Below, piece by piece: positions 1-11,480 of a stretch of 64,000 bases of DNA. The position numbers and the translations under genes are program-made. The stretch is from Saturnia japonica (taxonomy: Eukaryota; Arthropoda; Insecta; Lepidoptera; Saturniidae). The stretch lies in the NCBI GenBank assembly GCA_033032175.1, contig CM065325.1, forward strand, positions 4,058,930 through 4,122,929, in the 5' to 3' direction. The notes beneath the pieces were generated by a model, which worked only from the letters and a program-made list of their open reading frames with translations, searched no databases and was not told the origin of the DNA. The first letter of the stretch is position 1. Every line of letters starts with the position of its first letter.

Positions 1-192
1 TTTTGCAATATTTTTCTTTGATGCTCGGCTCCTATTAGTTGTAGCGTCATGTTATATAACCTATAGCCTTCCTCGATAAATAGGCTATCCAACACTAAAA
101 CTAATTTTTCCATTCCAACCAGTACTTCCTGAGATTAGCGCGTTCAACCAAACAAACAAACAAACTGTTCAGCTTTATAATATTAGTATAGA
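1..192 (-). mobile_element. Helitron-like dispersed repeat, partial, reverse orientation
   Basis: Read on the minus strand it begins TCTATACTAATATTATAAAG at 192, followed by a (GTTT)n run, 'GAACGCGCTAATCTCAGGAA' and 'GAGGAAGGCTATAGG'. A second copy lies on the plus strand at 47538-47745 and a decayed one at 39485-39765, which ends in CTAGT. A TC start and CTAG end without inverted repeats fit a Helitron-type element. The window edge cuts the copy off, so its 3' end is not visible. Classification is from general knowledge of lepidopteran repeats. Confidence 0.5.
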
Positions 193-515
193 TAATACAA
201 TCTGCAGATAATATACTATAATTTGTTCATATGTATACGAAAACTAAGTTAGCCGACAACAAAGCTCAATATTGGATATAGAACAACCTTTGAAGGTTTA
301 GTCACGCGAGTAATAACCGTCAATTGAAATGATTCCATTATATTATATAACACGATGCTATGTACAGACTTCTGTATGTTTATGTGAATATAATTTAATA
401 ACGCGTTGTTCGCAATACAAAGCACGTTTTATGTTACTTTTAGTTATTACGTCTTATATTAGTTGTTTAAGAAAATATCGAAGTCGCATTCACATGAAAA
501 AATAAACATTATGAG
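193..515. other. AT-rich sequence without recognised features
   Basis: No coding potential, tRNA-like box or inverted repeat was recognised here. Confidence 0.5.
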
Positions 516-925
516 ATCTGTCTGTAGACGTAAATTTTTTTCCAAGTTTCACGATAAACATCGTATTTCATCGACATATTTTTGTCTGCCTGTGTATTTG
601 TATGTCTAGATGTAACTCGAAAACGGTTTAACGAATCTTTAGGACATTTTGTTTATGGGATGCTTATATGTAACTTATATCATAAATACTTATAATTGAT
701 AACGCTATAAAAATAGTCAATAATAATTTTAGAAATCATTAAAAAAAGTTAAGTTTTTATTAATTCTTAAATGATTTGGTGAAATTTTGTACACGAGAAG
801 TATATGTGAATCCATAATTGCAGGCTAGTTATGTCAATTGTCAATAATATGATTAAAAATTAAATTACGGAGAGAAAATAATTACTGTGTAACAAACGTG
901 GACGAAGCCGCGGAAGCAAAGCTAG
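516..925 (+). mobile_element. Helitron-like non-autonomous element, 3' end
   Basis: The right end reads 'GACGAAGCCGCGG...AAAGCTAGT', with CTAG at 922-925 and a CCGCGG palindrome just upstream. This is the usual form of lepidopteran Helitron-like 3' ends. Inside is 'ACTCGAAAACGGTTTAACGA', a motif commonly seen in these elements. The left boundary is a guess. Confidence 0.4.
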
Positions 926-1149
926 TGTATGATAAGCCTAATCTAAATGTATTAAGAAACATGATTTTCTTGTATCAAATTAATTATACAACCAACTTTA
1001 GGTGTATTTTAAAACATAGCAACATAGAACCGACGACCAAGTAGAAGTTGCTAGAACTTCTGGATGCAAACAGCGCAAGACAGCTTATTGTGACGATTAT
1101 TGAGGAAGACCTACGCCCACCTGTAACCTCTCACGACTGAGCTGATGAT
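926..1149. other. AT-rich sequence without recognised features
   Basis: Only AT-rich sequence was seen; no repeat end could be placed. Confidence 0.4.
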
Positions 1150-1420
1150 GACAATCATTATAGAGATTCGTTAACATAACGGGTTGTGATTATTATTTTG
1201 ATGGTACGCGAAGTAAAACACAAAAAGAATGGCAACCACCACGGGATTGGCTTATCCATTGACGATCCAAAAGAGAGTCACCGTGACGTGCTTATCACTA
1301 GTTGCATGGTAGTTGAAATCCAGTCGGGTATAGTTAATCGGGATATAATTGCCTACAGGAGTGCGTTGGCGATGTTTGTCGTATAAAAATAACACGAGTG
1401 CAACCGTGGGGCACCGCTAG
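1150..1420 (+). repeat. Dispersed repeat fragment with Helitron-like 3' end
   Basis: The block at 1257-1330 is shared with 55265-55340: both contain 'GATCCA(A/G)AAGA(G/A)AGTCAC' and end in 'TCGGGTATAG'. The right end 'GTGGGGCACCGCTAGT' (CTAG at 1417-1420) resembles 'GCGGGCACAGCTAGT' at 33482-33496. A 66-codon reading frame across it is part of the repeat and not a gene. Confidence 0.4.
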
Positions 1421-1490
1421 TATATAAATAAAATGATTGAGGTTTATCGTTGTGCGTGAATCACGCAAAAATTAATGGAATTATTTTGTT

Positions 1491-3154
1491 TTTAGGGTTC
1501 CGATCCTCAAAAAGGAAAAAAGGAACCCATACAGGATCACTTCGTTGTCTGTCTTTCTGTCAAGACTCTTTTTCTCAAGAGTGCGTGGAGGTATCAAGTT
1601 GAAATTAATGTCAAAAACTCAGGTCTGCAATCTCTTGAAGCTGTGAAAAAATTAAATTTCTAAGTCAACGCAATCAAAAGATACAGCTTGATTATGTCTC
1701 ATTTCTATAAAATTTCAAAGGAAACAAGAACCTATAGGGTATTTCCAGTTTACCTACAATTATGAAATTTGAGAAGCGGTGTCTTGTAGCACCAGTAAAG
1801 GGAAAATTCCGAAAACTGTAAATTTGTAGTTAGATAATTAATAAGAATTAATTGTGTTATTTGCAGTTGGTAAACTGACAGCGGCATATATTGATGTATG
1901 GGGACAATAGTTTTCCAACGGCAAAGTTAAATTTGTACAGTTTATCTTTTCTTAAAACAATATTAAAATAAAAATTAACTCCCCCTGTCGAGTATTTTCA
2001 TAAACTGCACAACACCATCTATCATTGTAAATAACAATGATAATACATAGATACATCTAACGTCGAGTAGCGAGCGGTTCTCTAACACTGTAGTATTGGA
2101 GTATCGAATAAAAAAGTCTATAAAGTGAATGTGTACAAAATAAAATTAAGCGTTATTTTAACAAGAGAGTTTTATATTAATTATACTATGTAACTTGCAG
2201 TACTATGTTCGGAAAAAGAGGAAATAAGTTTCCGAAAGTCAAAACTCTCAAAGTAGTGGTTAGTAGTTCTGTGGTAGCGATTTTTTTAAAGTTTTTTGTA
2301 TTCTTCTTTTGCATGTTTGGTATATTATGGTTGATGATCGACCTTGATGCTATATTTCAAGTTTCTGAGTTACTTAGAAGTAGTCTAGGTTTTTGATGAG
2401 TTTGTCAGTCAGTTACTTTTCAGACCTTAATAACTCAATAACTATTTGTGTCAATAACTTATTTGTGAAATTTGGGATTCAGGTGTTCAACGTGGGTGTT
2501 AAACGTTCAAAATTTGTAGGTCTAATAGCTTTTGACATAAGGAGGTGCCGAAAGTAGCTCGAAAAGGTTCGTTTAAATATACACACTAGCCGGTGTCGTC
2601 CTTTTCGAACTTGGCCGTGTGTCTAGAATTTAGACACTGGATAGAGAAAATGAAAACCGATGCGTTTTCAAAATTATCTTTCAGTAAAAAACAAACAAGT
2701 GATCGTGAATGATCGTTTTACACCGGATTTAAAATTAATACAAAATAAAGGTGAAGACTAGGTTGCTATTATTTAATTTTGCAAATAGAGAACATGAAAC
2801 AAACGCACCGATAGGCATTGACTTATATATTACCTGAATTACTAATTGAATGCTAAAAGGCCATTTCGAATATCTGTAAATTGATACGTTTATAAAATCA
2901 GTCAATGTATGTATGACCTATGGATATTTCAAGTGACAATTACGGTAACTGAACTACCTACATCATTATATAATCGACAAGACGACAAAACTAAAACGTA
3001 TTATTTTTGGTATGTTAATAGCTTTTAAAATTTCTGCCTACCTTATTTAAACATTCTGAGCTGGCCGATGCTATCTAATTATTTTTGTGAATGTAGCTGA
3101 ACAATTACGGAACCCTCGGTGCGCGAGTCCCACTCGCACTTGGTCGGTTTTTTT
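1491..3154 (+). repeat. Long dispersed element bounded by AGGGTTCCG and CACTTGGTCGG
   Basis: It opens 'TTTTTAGGGTTCCG' and closes 'GGAACCCTCGGTGCGCGAGT' then 'CACTTGGTCGG' and a T run. These are the ends of a very common lepidopteran repeat. The words AGGGTTCCG and CGGAACCCT form a short inverted pair inside the ends. Several interior stretches (1560-1850, 2030-2260) also look familiar as internal parts of this family. The only reading frame over 60 codons (2205-2396) is hydrophobic and matches nothing I know. Whether the interior is one element or contains other insertions cannot be settled by eye. Confidence 0.45.
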
Positions 3155-3784
3155 AATTCCTTAGATACAGGATCCTTAGCTAATAAACAATTATCACGAC
3201 ATCTTCAATCAATAAAAAGTTACTTTATATAGTTTTAAGAAACTACACATAAGCAGTATGCGTTCACTGATATTTTTTCTTGCCGTGGACAAGTGGGCAT
3301 TATAATATTAGTATAGATTAACACGATAGAAGTCACAGGCAGTTGCTATTATATAATAAAAAGAGTTGAACAGTAAATTTAAGTGAAAAAAAGTCATTAC
3401 ATCTCAATCCGATTCGGGGAATAAATGCGACATTCAGACCTAAAGTTGGGGGTAAATTACGGCCGTGTTTATCTTGCACAGCGTCAATGGGAAAACAAAC
3501 TTTTACTATAAATCTGAGTACTAAGCGTTAATGTTAGTGATGTAACAGAACCCCCTTTACGCAAATGTGGCGAGGAAGCATTTTTGGGATAAGCCGTTCG
3601 AGAGTTTTGTGCCATGAATTTGAACCGCTTGTTCGTTCGTTCCAAGAAGGAAATAAACGTTACAGTAAATTATGGTATTAATAATACAATTATGATATTA
3701 ATAAAAATGAAATGCATTGTTTACTCGTGTTGAAGAATTTCGGGGATTTGTTGCTTTATATAAAAGCAAATAAATTCATTTTTT
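3155..3784. other. AT-rich gap
   Basis: No gene was seen. A lone 'TATAATATTAGTATAGATT' at about 3300-3318 is an isolated Helitron-like end in reverse orientation; the rest is featureless. Confidence 0.4.
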
Positions 3785-4025
3785 AACCGACCTTAAAAAA
3801 AGACGGATTTTACTCAATTCGAATCTATATTTTTTTTATGCATGTTCAGCCTTTTTTTTTATGAAACGATTTCAAGGATTTTTTTCGTTGGGTAGGGAAT
3901 ATCACAAGGGGGCTTCATTTTAATTTCATTGTTATTGGACCTTCAGCTTCGAAGATACACCAGGGAACTCTTCGAAGTCATGGAAGATGGCTTTTTTTTT
4001 TTTGTTAAAATTATCTTGTTATGAA
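3785..4025 (+). repeat. Family P dispersed repeat, copy 1
   Basis: It opens with AACCGACCTTAAAAAAAGACGG-like sequence, then 'CTCAATTCGAAT', 'ATTTTAATTTCATT', 'TTCGAAGATACACCAGGGAA' and 'TTGTTAAAATTATCTTGTT'. The same ordered blocks recur at six other places in the window, which defines the family from the sequence alone. No coding potential was seen. The class is unknown to me. Confidence 0.65.
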
Positions 4026-4569
4026 TCAATACAATACGCAGATCATTGGATTAGATTGAAGTTACTGCAAAGACTAAACAAGAGAAAAAAATGTCTGTTT
4101 GAATTTAATATTACTAAAATCTAGACCCACACAAATGGTTAAAATAAAGATGTATGATCGCAATTTAAAAGAGCGGCCAAAAAAACATAGGTAAACATAA
4201 AAACTGATATATTATGTCTATAGATTTAAGTTTATAGTTGTATTTGATATTCTATAGATATACAAATAAATATCTTTTGATCGTTTGCCCCTTTTGTGTT
4301 CCTAAATCATTCAACCAATTGCATTTAAATTTTGACGAGTTGGACTACGAACATCCGCGAAGGTTCTGCAAGTTACAATACGACGCTTGAGTCATTTCAA
4401 TTAGAAGACAAAGGGAAGGGAGTCGCGGGCAAAAACTAGTAATTTTTAAATTGATTTCAAAACGGGTTGAAGTTAAAGCCTACACTATCGTTTTTATTTA
4501 TTTAATGTCAACTTGTTTCTGAACAATAAATGTTACAAGTTTTTAAACAAATATTATTGAAATTTTAGC
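4026..4569. other. AT-rich gap
   Basis: No coding region or repeat end was recognised. A (GGGAAGGGAGTCGCGGGC) stretch near 4412-4431 resembles a worn Helitron-like 3' end before 'ACTAGT' at 4435. Confidence 0.35.
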
Positions 4570-4936
4570 AATTTCAATGATTTTAACGAGTTTTTTGGTG
4601 TATCTTCGAAGTTCAAAGTCGAATACTAATAAAAATAAAATGGGATCACCCTTGAGGTATTTATCACCTTTCTGGTATATATCTCGTTATTTCTAAACTT
4701 ACTAATAAAATACGAGAGAGATAATAAAATGCAGTATGTTCGTTAACCAGCTTATTACGACTAAATAGTTAGAACTACCTACATACCAATATAGTTCTTA
4801 TGACATACCTTACACTTTCTAACGAAAAAAAGAATCATCCAAATAGCTTCATAAACAAAGAAGGTAAGGCTTAACATTCATTAAAAAATGTACATTCGAA
4901 TTGAGTAACCTCCCGTCTTTTGTTGAAGTCGGTTAT
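4570..4936 (-). repeat. Family P dispersed repeat, copy 2, interrupted
   Basis: It is the reverse complement of the family P blocks: 'GGTGTATCTTCGAAG' on the left, 'GGGATCACCCTTGAGG' in the middle, 'CATTCGAATTGAG' and 'TTGAAGTCGGTTA' on the right. Compared with the copy at 50665-50900, about 147 bases (4673-4819) are extra and are listed separately. Confidence 0.6.
4673..4819. mobile_element. Small insertion inside family P copy 2
   Basis: The bases interrupt the stretch that other copies read as 'CCTTTCCAACAAAAAA'. The word CTTTC occurs directly before (4668-4672) and at the end (4815-4819), a possible 5-bp target duplication. No terminal inverted repeat was seen. The type is unknown. Confidence 0.35.
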
Positions 4937-5877
4937 TATTAACTAACCGGTGCCCGCTACTTTCTCCGTCAACATCCAAGAACTATAAATTATATACAGA
5001 ATAACTAAACTCAAATATTATCGTCAGCTATTTTAGGACAAAGATTACTTTAATCAACCACAAGATTATGACATTGAGAAAATTATAATAATTTAATCGA
5101 TCATTAGATAAACCAGTTATAGGTATTTCTTATATACTTTATCATATACTTTAAAGTAAAAATCTATTTCATAAAATATTTATCTAACTATAATCTAATC
5201 TATTTGTTAATCTGACTATAAAATAAACTAATTCAATATAATATTAATTTTATGTAAACAGCTGACCATTTATTTAAGCGTTGCTTTAATAGAATTGCAG
5301 TTTTATTAAATCTAGACTAATGAAGACCTGTCTCGGACAAGTCTGAATAAGTGCTAAAACTTTTTAATTCATTATAGTGCAATGGTGCAGAATTAAGTCC
5401 CAGGAGCGAGATTTTGTTTGTTTGTTGTATAAGAAATAATATATCAACTATATTATTAGAAATAATAAAAACAACGCTTAAACATCACGCCAGCTAATGA
5501 CTAATTGGAAATGTGAAATATATTCTAAATTTTTGTGCATACAATGGTACTACAAGCCAATTGTTTCGGTTTCCTCACGATTTAATGCTTCACCGTCAGA
5601 CGATAATTGTATACCACTTCAATTTTATTTGGTATATGCTGAGATTCGAATCTGCGGACAACAAATCGATATTCCTTTGGTCAAAACTACGACTTCTGAA
5701 AAAATAAAATGAAAAAATATAATAATCACAATAAACACTGAAAAGTATTATCATGTACCCTCAGTAGTATCATGCACGGAAGACGTACGAGTTATTTTAT
5801 ATAGGTTAAATTTCAAATGATGAGAAAACACATGGAATGTAAATATGTTCATATATAAAGGTAAATAAAGAAAAGTG
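4937..5877. other. AT-rich gap with a trace repeat end
   Basis: 'ACCGGTGCCCGCTACTTTCTCCGTC' is split around 4947-4970 and resembles a reversed Helitron-like 3' end ('CTGGTGCCCGCGACTTCGT' at 32342). The rest is AT-rich; two overlapping frames at 5497-5712 look random. Confidence 0.35.
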
Positions 5878-5971
5878 CTTTAAAGACGTAAAGAAGATTC
5901 TGTTTTTGTAGCGTTTAATCTTGTCGTCGGAGCGTTCCCTCGTTGGTTGGCGATTAAACACGTCTTTAAAG
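5878..5971. repeat. Imperfect hairpin with two stacked stems
   Basis: CTTTAAAGACGT (5878-5889) is the exact complement of ACGTCTTTAAAG (5960-5971). Immediately inside on the right, GATTAAAC (5952-5959) pairs with GTTTAATC (5913-5920). The left side carries an unpaired stretch of about 23 bases. It could be a tiny MITE remnant or a structured RNA; there is no further evidence. Confidence 0.35.
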
Positions 5972-7984
5972 ATCGATGGATCGGCCAGTGTTTACCTTCT
6001 TTGTTATCGTAAAGAAAAGGTACTTTACGAGTAATATCCCATAAAATAATTTAATACTTTAACATAATAATTTGGATTGAGTTTACATTTTTTTAAGGTA
6101 AAAATTACAAGTAACATTCCGATTACCACTTAATTATATTTAATGTTTTACTTAACTAAGTAATTATTTAATATACAGCTGCTAAATATCTTTGTGATAT
6201 TTCGTTTATATAAGTATATTAATAAAACCTTTTCATGTAATATTCCAAAATGCTTGTGTTCAAGAAAAAGTATATAATTTAAGTTAATTAAAGATTTTTG
6301 AAAATTGTTATTCGTGAGAGTTATTAACTTAAATTATTTTGTCTAATTTTTTTTATCGTTACTATTTCCTACTGGTTCCTTTTGCTTGGGATGTCGTCCT
6401 TGTTGTCTTCAAAATGAAACGACTCTTGCACCATCTATTATAAAATGGTGACTCTAATTCAGTGAAATTTGCAGGCATGTGTGCCACCTTTAACCAAAGT
6501 CTCATCGCAGTCGGATGAATGGTACCTATGTATAGGATCGCGTAGGCCATAACAAAGTCATAGGGTTTAACCGTAGTATCAAAACACTTGGCAGTTATGG
6601 TGTTAGTTAAATACATACAGTGAAGCAATATTTAGTAAGTTGGATATTGCCCAAAGAATTTTTTGCCCACTTCTAAAATAAAGCATATACACGAGTATGA
6701 TAGAGGATTTAACGTAATGCCATAATATAATACAAGGCCCGGTAATTAGTGGTAAAAGTTAAATGGGTTGAATTTAGTTCGGAAGTCTGCATTGCGTTCA
6801 CTATTTAATAAACTTAACTGTTTTAGCGATGCGACGGTAATTTTTAGAGGGATTTAAAGAAAAGTATATTCATATTTTTATGTATTTTCATACAATTAAC
6901 TTTAAAAAATGTAACTATTCTTGAATTATTGTATTCTATTCTAGCTATGTATAATTATTTAAAAAATGTTACAATTTCCAATAAAATCAAGGTATCATGT
7001 TGAACGTAAACGATTATAAAATTCTTAAAAAATAAACCAATTTACTCCACATTGTACAATTTATGTTTTTAGTATTTTTTTCCTCTTAAAACTAAGTTTA
7101 AGATTTTTTTATGATTAAACCCGTCATTGTTATATGTATATATCTCAAAGATTTACCATTCGCCTGAAATTTACATTTTTCCTGTAACAGAATCCTCGTA
7201 TCCAACATTTCAGACTGTCAGCCGCATATCTCTGAATTCCAACAAATTCCATTTTGTTGGGGATATCAATGTAGCTGTCAATATCAAATACTTGAACCGA
7301 TAGACAGTCTGGCCTAGAGCGATTACATATATTATGTATTTGTGTGTTACAACTTGTATCACTTTAGTGTAACCTTGTACTTTTCTTGTTAATATTTTGT
7401 TTAATTGTATTATATCAGTAATATTATTATTTAATAGAAGTATTAATTAATATTGGACCGTAGATCGTTTAAATTAACTGTTTTAAGATTTCCCGGCCAA
7501 ACGCGGATTTATAAAATCGGATAATGTTAATTTAAAAAGCTGTGTGTAGAATTAAAAAGTTGATAAAAAATACTGATACCTGGTATATACAATTAATACA
7601 GTGTTTTATTGCGTTTTCTATTCATTGTACACTTATTTCCCAGTTTTAATAAATTGTAACTGAGCGACAGAGCTGCGCTTGGTGTCTAACAAAATTGAAA
7701 CACAATTTGTTTGGCTTTAAATTATGGTAGAAACCCTCAGTTATATTTTATTTTTAATTAAATAATTTATAAGTAGTTATATCTAGCAGATACCTTCATG
7801 AAATCTGACCGCCATATATCAGATACATTGCGTTATTGACTCTGCTATGCTGTGTGGTTAATTATGACGATGGTTGATGGGCTAATTTATTTACGTGCAT
7901 TTTTCTAACTTTACACGTTAGTCAATTAGTCTTTCAACCGCTAATCGTAATACCGTATATCAAATATATTAGATTTACTTTACA
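5972..7984. other. AT-rich gap of about 2 kb
   Basis: No gene or complete repeat was seen. The phrase 'GAGCGACAGAGCTGCGCTTGGTGTCT' spans about 7662-7687 and resembles 'GCGACCGAGCGGTGTTTGGTGTCT' near 41048-41071, so a small dispersed repeat may sit there. CAGACTGTC at 7211 and GACAGTCTG at 7303 are a short inverted pair. Confidence 0.35.
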
Positions 7985-8256
7985 TCGCTGCCATCGGTAC
8001 TAGTTCATCCTCACACCTGGGAGCCTAAATGGTAGTGGACAGTCCGGTTTCACAGGACTTTCCTTTCGCGAACGCTCCGGATGCGGAGTAGTCTCCTACT
8101 GATGTTTTCCCATGGGGCATAGTATGGGGTTCTTTAAAAGGGGAGTCAACAGGTTATTAAAGGGTCGAGTGATGCTTTTGGTGTTGCAAGCATCGATAGG
8201 ATGCGGTAACCATCAGGCGGACCGCATGATTGCTTGCCACCATAATGGTATAAAAA
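7985..8256 (+). mobile_element. Non-LTR retroposon tail (GCTTGTTTGCC family)
   Basis: It contains 'GGACTTTCCTTTCGCGAACG' and 'CTCCGGATGCGGAGTAG', then 'GTGTTGCAAGCATCGATAGG', 'GGTAACCATCAGGCGGACCG' and 'TTGCTTGCCACC', and ends in an A-rich tail. The last block, 'ACCATCAGG(C/T)GGxCCGxATG', is shared with the copies at 8362, 11221, 19552, 30158, 49245 and 53795. A shared 3' tail followed by A-rich sequence indicates retroposition. Confidence 0.55.
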
Positions 8257-8361
8257 ATCCGTTGTTTCTAGAGAAAATCATGACGTAAAATCATCTGAGC
8301 TAAAACTTATACACGTTCTAAAAGGTACTATGAAAGTTATTCTACATAATTTAGAAATCTA

Positions 8362-8664
8362 GGGCATAGAGAAATTTCTTTAAGATTTCTATCTACTTGG
8401 GGTAGTTCCATTAGTGAAATACCTCCATCTTACAGAATATCGCTGCCAAATAAACTAGTGTTGTATTCTTGCGTTGAGTAGGCATAGATTAATATAGGTA
8501 GGTAATATAGGTAGAGTAGGTTTCTCAGATTTCCTTTAAGGTTCAAGGTTGGAAGTGCGCTAGTAATAATTATGGTATTACAAGCGTCCATAGGCCACGA
8601 TAACCGTTTACTATCACGCGGCCCGTATGCTTGTTTGCCACCTTATTAGTAAATAAAATAAAAC
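8362..8664 (+). mobile_element. Non-LTR retroposon tail (GCTTGTTTGCC family)
   Basis: In order: 'CTACTTGGGGTAGTTCCA', 'GTGAAATACCTCCATCTTAC', 'CTAGTGTTGTATTCTTGCG', 'TTACAAGCGTCCATAGGC', 'CGGCCCGTATGCTTGTTTGC', then an A-rich tail. The same order is found at 30158-30395, and reversed at 11221, 19552 and 53795. No reading frame is kept. Confidence 0.6.
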
Positions 8665-10210
8665 TAGCAACTAGCAACTACAAACTAATTTTCATGATTT
8701 AGCAAATGCCCCCTACTCATAACGCTTCCTTAGCTCATGAATATCTTAAGATACATCTGAACTAGAGTCAACTAACGTTATTAAAAGGGAGTATCATTCA
8801 ATTAACTTAACATCACATTAGATGAACTTCGAAACGTCTTTATACACTTTAAAGGTGAAGTTGGCGTGTGCACACACCGTAGTACAAATAGGCGAAGCGT
8901 ACAACTAAAGCGAATTTGCATGTTTACACGAGTTTCTGATAAAGGCACGGCGCGACGCGGCGGTGTCGTCCGTGTGTGCAGTGCTGTTCATTGAAATAAC
9001 TTTTACAAACACTAGCTAAGTAAATGTTGACTAGATATCTGCGGCTTTTGTTTACGCTTTCAGATTTTTACGTGCCGTATTGCCGAAGCATAGTGATCAG
9101 AGATTTACCAGGAAATCGAATTATTTCCTTTTAGTTTATTTGGTTTTGAAACAGATTTAATATAAATTATTCAGATAAGAAAAGTATATAGAATCTAGAA
9201 ATTAAAGGAGACTGGTATTTATGGGTTCAGAATGTATTTTATTGAAGTATGATTAATAAAATGGTTACATTTTTACGTTTAAAAATATAATCATTACAAT
9301 TCATAATCTATAAAATGAAAAAACTAATAAGTAACTCAAGGAGTAAGTAAAGATTATAGATTATCGATTGTTATGGAGTTAAAACAATAAAAAATACCCG
9401 ATTAACCAAAAGGAATAAATGTTAAGGTTCTAAAAATAGGATATATTTAAATATAATAAAAATAAATCAAAATCCATTCATTTTTAAAAATCAATTCATT
9501 AGTTGTATTTTGATGAGGACTGTAGTATGTTTAGTGCTGGACACTGAATCTAGACTTCAATACTCCTGTGCCCCTGTGGATCACTCATTATGTGATGTAA
9601 TTTTTGATATCTTTACCTATAATTTGTGGGTTTCATAACTTCTTAACTTCATTAATAGGTTTGTTGACTATATAAATATAATAGATATATCTCTATATCA
9701 AAAATATCAATCGTACTTTTAAAATAGTTTGGTTAGTTGTTCTTTATTACATGTCTATAGGATTGTTTCATAATGTATTAGCTGTTAATTGACACCATTT
9801 TATATGTTTTGAAATCTGTCTTTTTACCCAGGCTCAAGATTATATGAAAGAGTATCCATCTCCTTCAAAGATTCGATAGTGATTGATGTAATATATGGTT
9901 TACAAAAAAAGAACCAATAAATTGACAAACTGTATCCCTAGTGTATATAAAATAAACTTGTGAAATTCTATTGGTAACTTAATTTTTACCTTGTACCGGG
10001 TATAAGAACTGTGGCGCATAGAGCCATAGGCTAAATTAGTAGTGAATAGAGGCCCTCGCTTATCTTTTATAGAATTGACAATTAAGATTACTGCATTTTA
10101 GTACTAATTGTAATTATTTATAATATATCAATTGTCACAGGTACAATAAATAGTGATGCGCTAAGAAATAATACGAAATACTAAATAATTGATTAGTATA
10201 TGAACATTTA
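8665..10210. other. AT-rich gap
   Basis: The only notable stretch is 8865-8990, with higher GC ('GCACGGCGCGACGCGGCGG') and the loosely inverted pair TGTGCACACACCG (about 8868) and CCGTGTGTGCAG (about 8970). The rest shows nothing. Confidence 0.35.
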
Positions 10211-10470
10211 ATTGCCCCATTAGCCTAGTGGTCGTAAGCGCGACTGCTATGCTCGAGGACCTGGGTTTGGCTCCCAGGTCTAGCGAAATGTTATTGAGTT
10301 TTTTTATGAAATTCTCCTTGTGGCTGATTAATGCCGATATGTTTGCCCCCTGTTACATGGGACCTAAAACGAGGCCAAGGGAAATGTGGGTGTACATTAG
10401 TACGCCTCTGCCCAATCTTCAGGAATACATGCGTAATGATATATTATATTTACATAAACGTTTATGTTAT
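10211..10470 (+). mobile_element. tRNA-derived SINE
   Basis: The head 'TTAGCCTAGTGGTCGTAAGC' fits a Pol III A box, and 'GACCTGGGTTTGGCTCCCAGG' (10259-10279) occupies the B-box and T-arm position. The body runs to 'TGGGTGTACATTAGTACGCC' and 'CTCTGCCCAAT', features I associate with lepidopteran SINEs. The tRNA part is too diverged to be a functional tRNA. Reading frames at 10228 and 10331 lie inside the SINE and are not genes. Confidence 0.6.
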
Positions 10471-10621
10471 ATATAATATTCATATAATAATAGTACGACA
10501 GGCTTGTAATATAATGATATGTGCTTTGAAAACGACCTCTTAAGGGATCTTTCCTCACGGGCTTAATTACTACGCAAGTCAAGAAAATATTAGTTTAGTA
10601 AATTCTATCTTCATAATAAAA
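10471..10621. other. Short AT-rich spacer
   Basis: Nothing was recognised. Confidence 0.4.
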
Positions 10622-10842
10622 AAATTGGTTGCCTGTAAAGTCGGTATACGGGCGAAAGTTTTACGTGACAACGACTTTATGTCTGTCTCTCTCGCTCTTA
10701 GGCGGGCTAACCATGCCCGAGTGGAAGGGACGCGTGCCTCTCACTCGCTCTCATTGTGAGCGCATAACGTGAGCGGAGCGTAACGCAGTTTCTTGAAGTG
10801 TCACCCGGCAAACCAATTTATAAGACGTTGTCACGTCAAAAC
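10622..10842. mobile_element. GC-rich inverted-repeat element
   Basis: 'GTTTTACGTGACAACGACTT' at 10658 is repeated inverted as 'AAGACGTTGTCACGTCAAAAC' ending at 10842, with one indel and one mismatch. The interior is GC-rich with CTCGCTCTC runs (10690-10770), unlike the AT-rich surroundings. The leading 'GGTTGCCTGTAAAGTCGG' (10627-10644) is familiar as a lepidopteran repeat motif, so the element probably starts there. It has no coding capacity. Confidence 0.5.
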
Positions 10843-11220
10843 AGAAAAATAAATCACCACTTATTTTACATACAAGCACAAAAAAGGGTTTTATGGCTAA
10901 CCAAATTAAAAAAGGCAAGTTTGTACAATTTACTTAAATATTGTATTCGTCAACACGAAAACACACGTAAAAAAACTTGAATTGTAGCAACTAAAAAAGT
11001 CTATCTAAAAAAAAATGTTTATGCGATACAAATCCGTAATGCTACTACTACATTCATGCTACGTATACGCTACATACGACGGTACCGTGACCTTTGAGCA
11101 GTACGTAAGTGACTACGAAATTACTACGCCTCGCCGCTACGCTTAATGGTACGTTGAACGTTATCTATGAGCGAGTGATGCTTAGATAATTTTTTAACGT
11201 AATATTTGAATACAACTAAG
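10843..11220. other. AT-rich gap
   Basis: No gene was seen. 11040-11150 has several alternating 'TACG/CTACGC' words but no clear period. Confidence 0.35.
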
Positions 11221-11480
11221 GTGCAACCAAGCATGCGGTCCGCCTGATGGTAAACGGCTAACGTAGACTATGGGCGCTTGTTATAGTCACTGGGGCGTTG
11301 CAGACCTTCAATCCCTCTATGGAGCTCTGGAAACCCTACACACCGCACCAACACAACACAAGGTTGGACTGCGATTTTCTGTGGGGTGGAGGTATCCCAC
11401 CAGTCAGGCTGTGCCAAGTAAAGAGATATTTTGAAATAAATTTCTCTGTGCCCTACATCTCTGTTACCTCTCTTGTACCA
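11221..11480 (-). mobile_element. Non-LTR retroposon tail (GCTTGTTTGCC family), reversed
   Basis: Plus-strand order is 'AAGCATGCGGTCCGCCTGATGG', broken here for length at about 11228, then 'TGGAGCTCTGGAAACCCTAC', 'CACAACACAAGGTTGGACTGC' near 11348, and 'GGAGGTATCCCACCAGTCAG'. This is the mirror of 8362-8664 and 30158-30395. It also shows the uninterrupted 'CTGGAAACCCTAC' that is split in the copy at 19552. Confidence 0.6.

Noticed and set aside
7211..7311. Possible microRNA-like hairpin (CAGACTGTC / GACAGTCTG, with CCAACAAA / TTTGTTGG inside)
   Set aside because: The two stems are separated by long unpaired parts and do not make a continuous 20-bp duplex.
10217..10290. Possible tRNA gene
   Set aside because: A and B boxes are present, but the cloverleaf is not intact and SINE body sequence follows.
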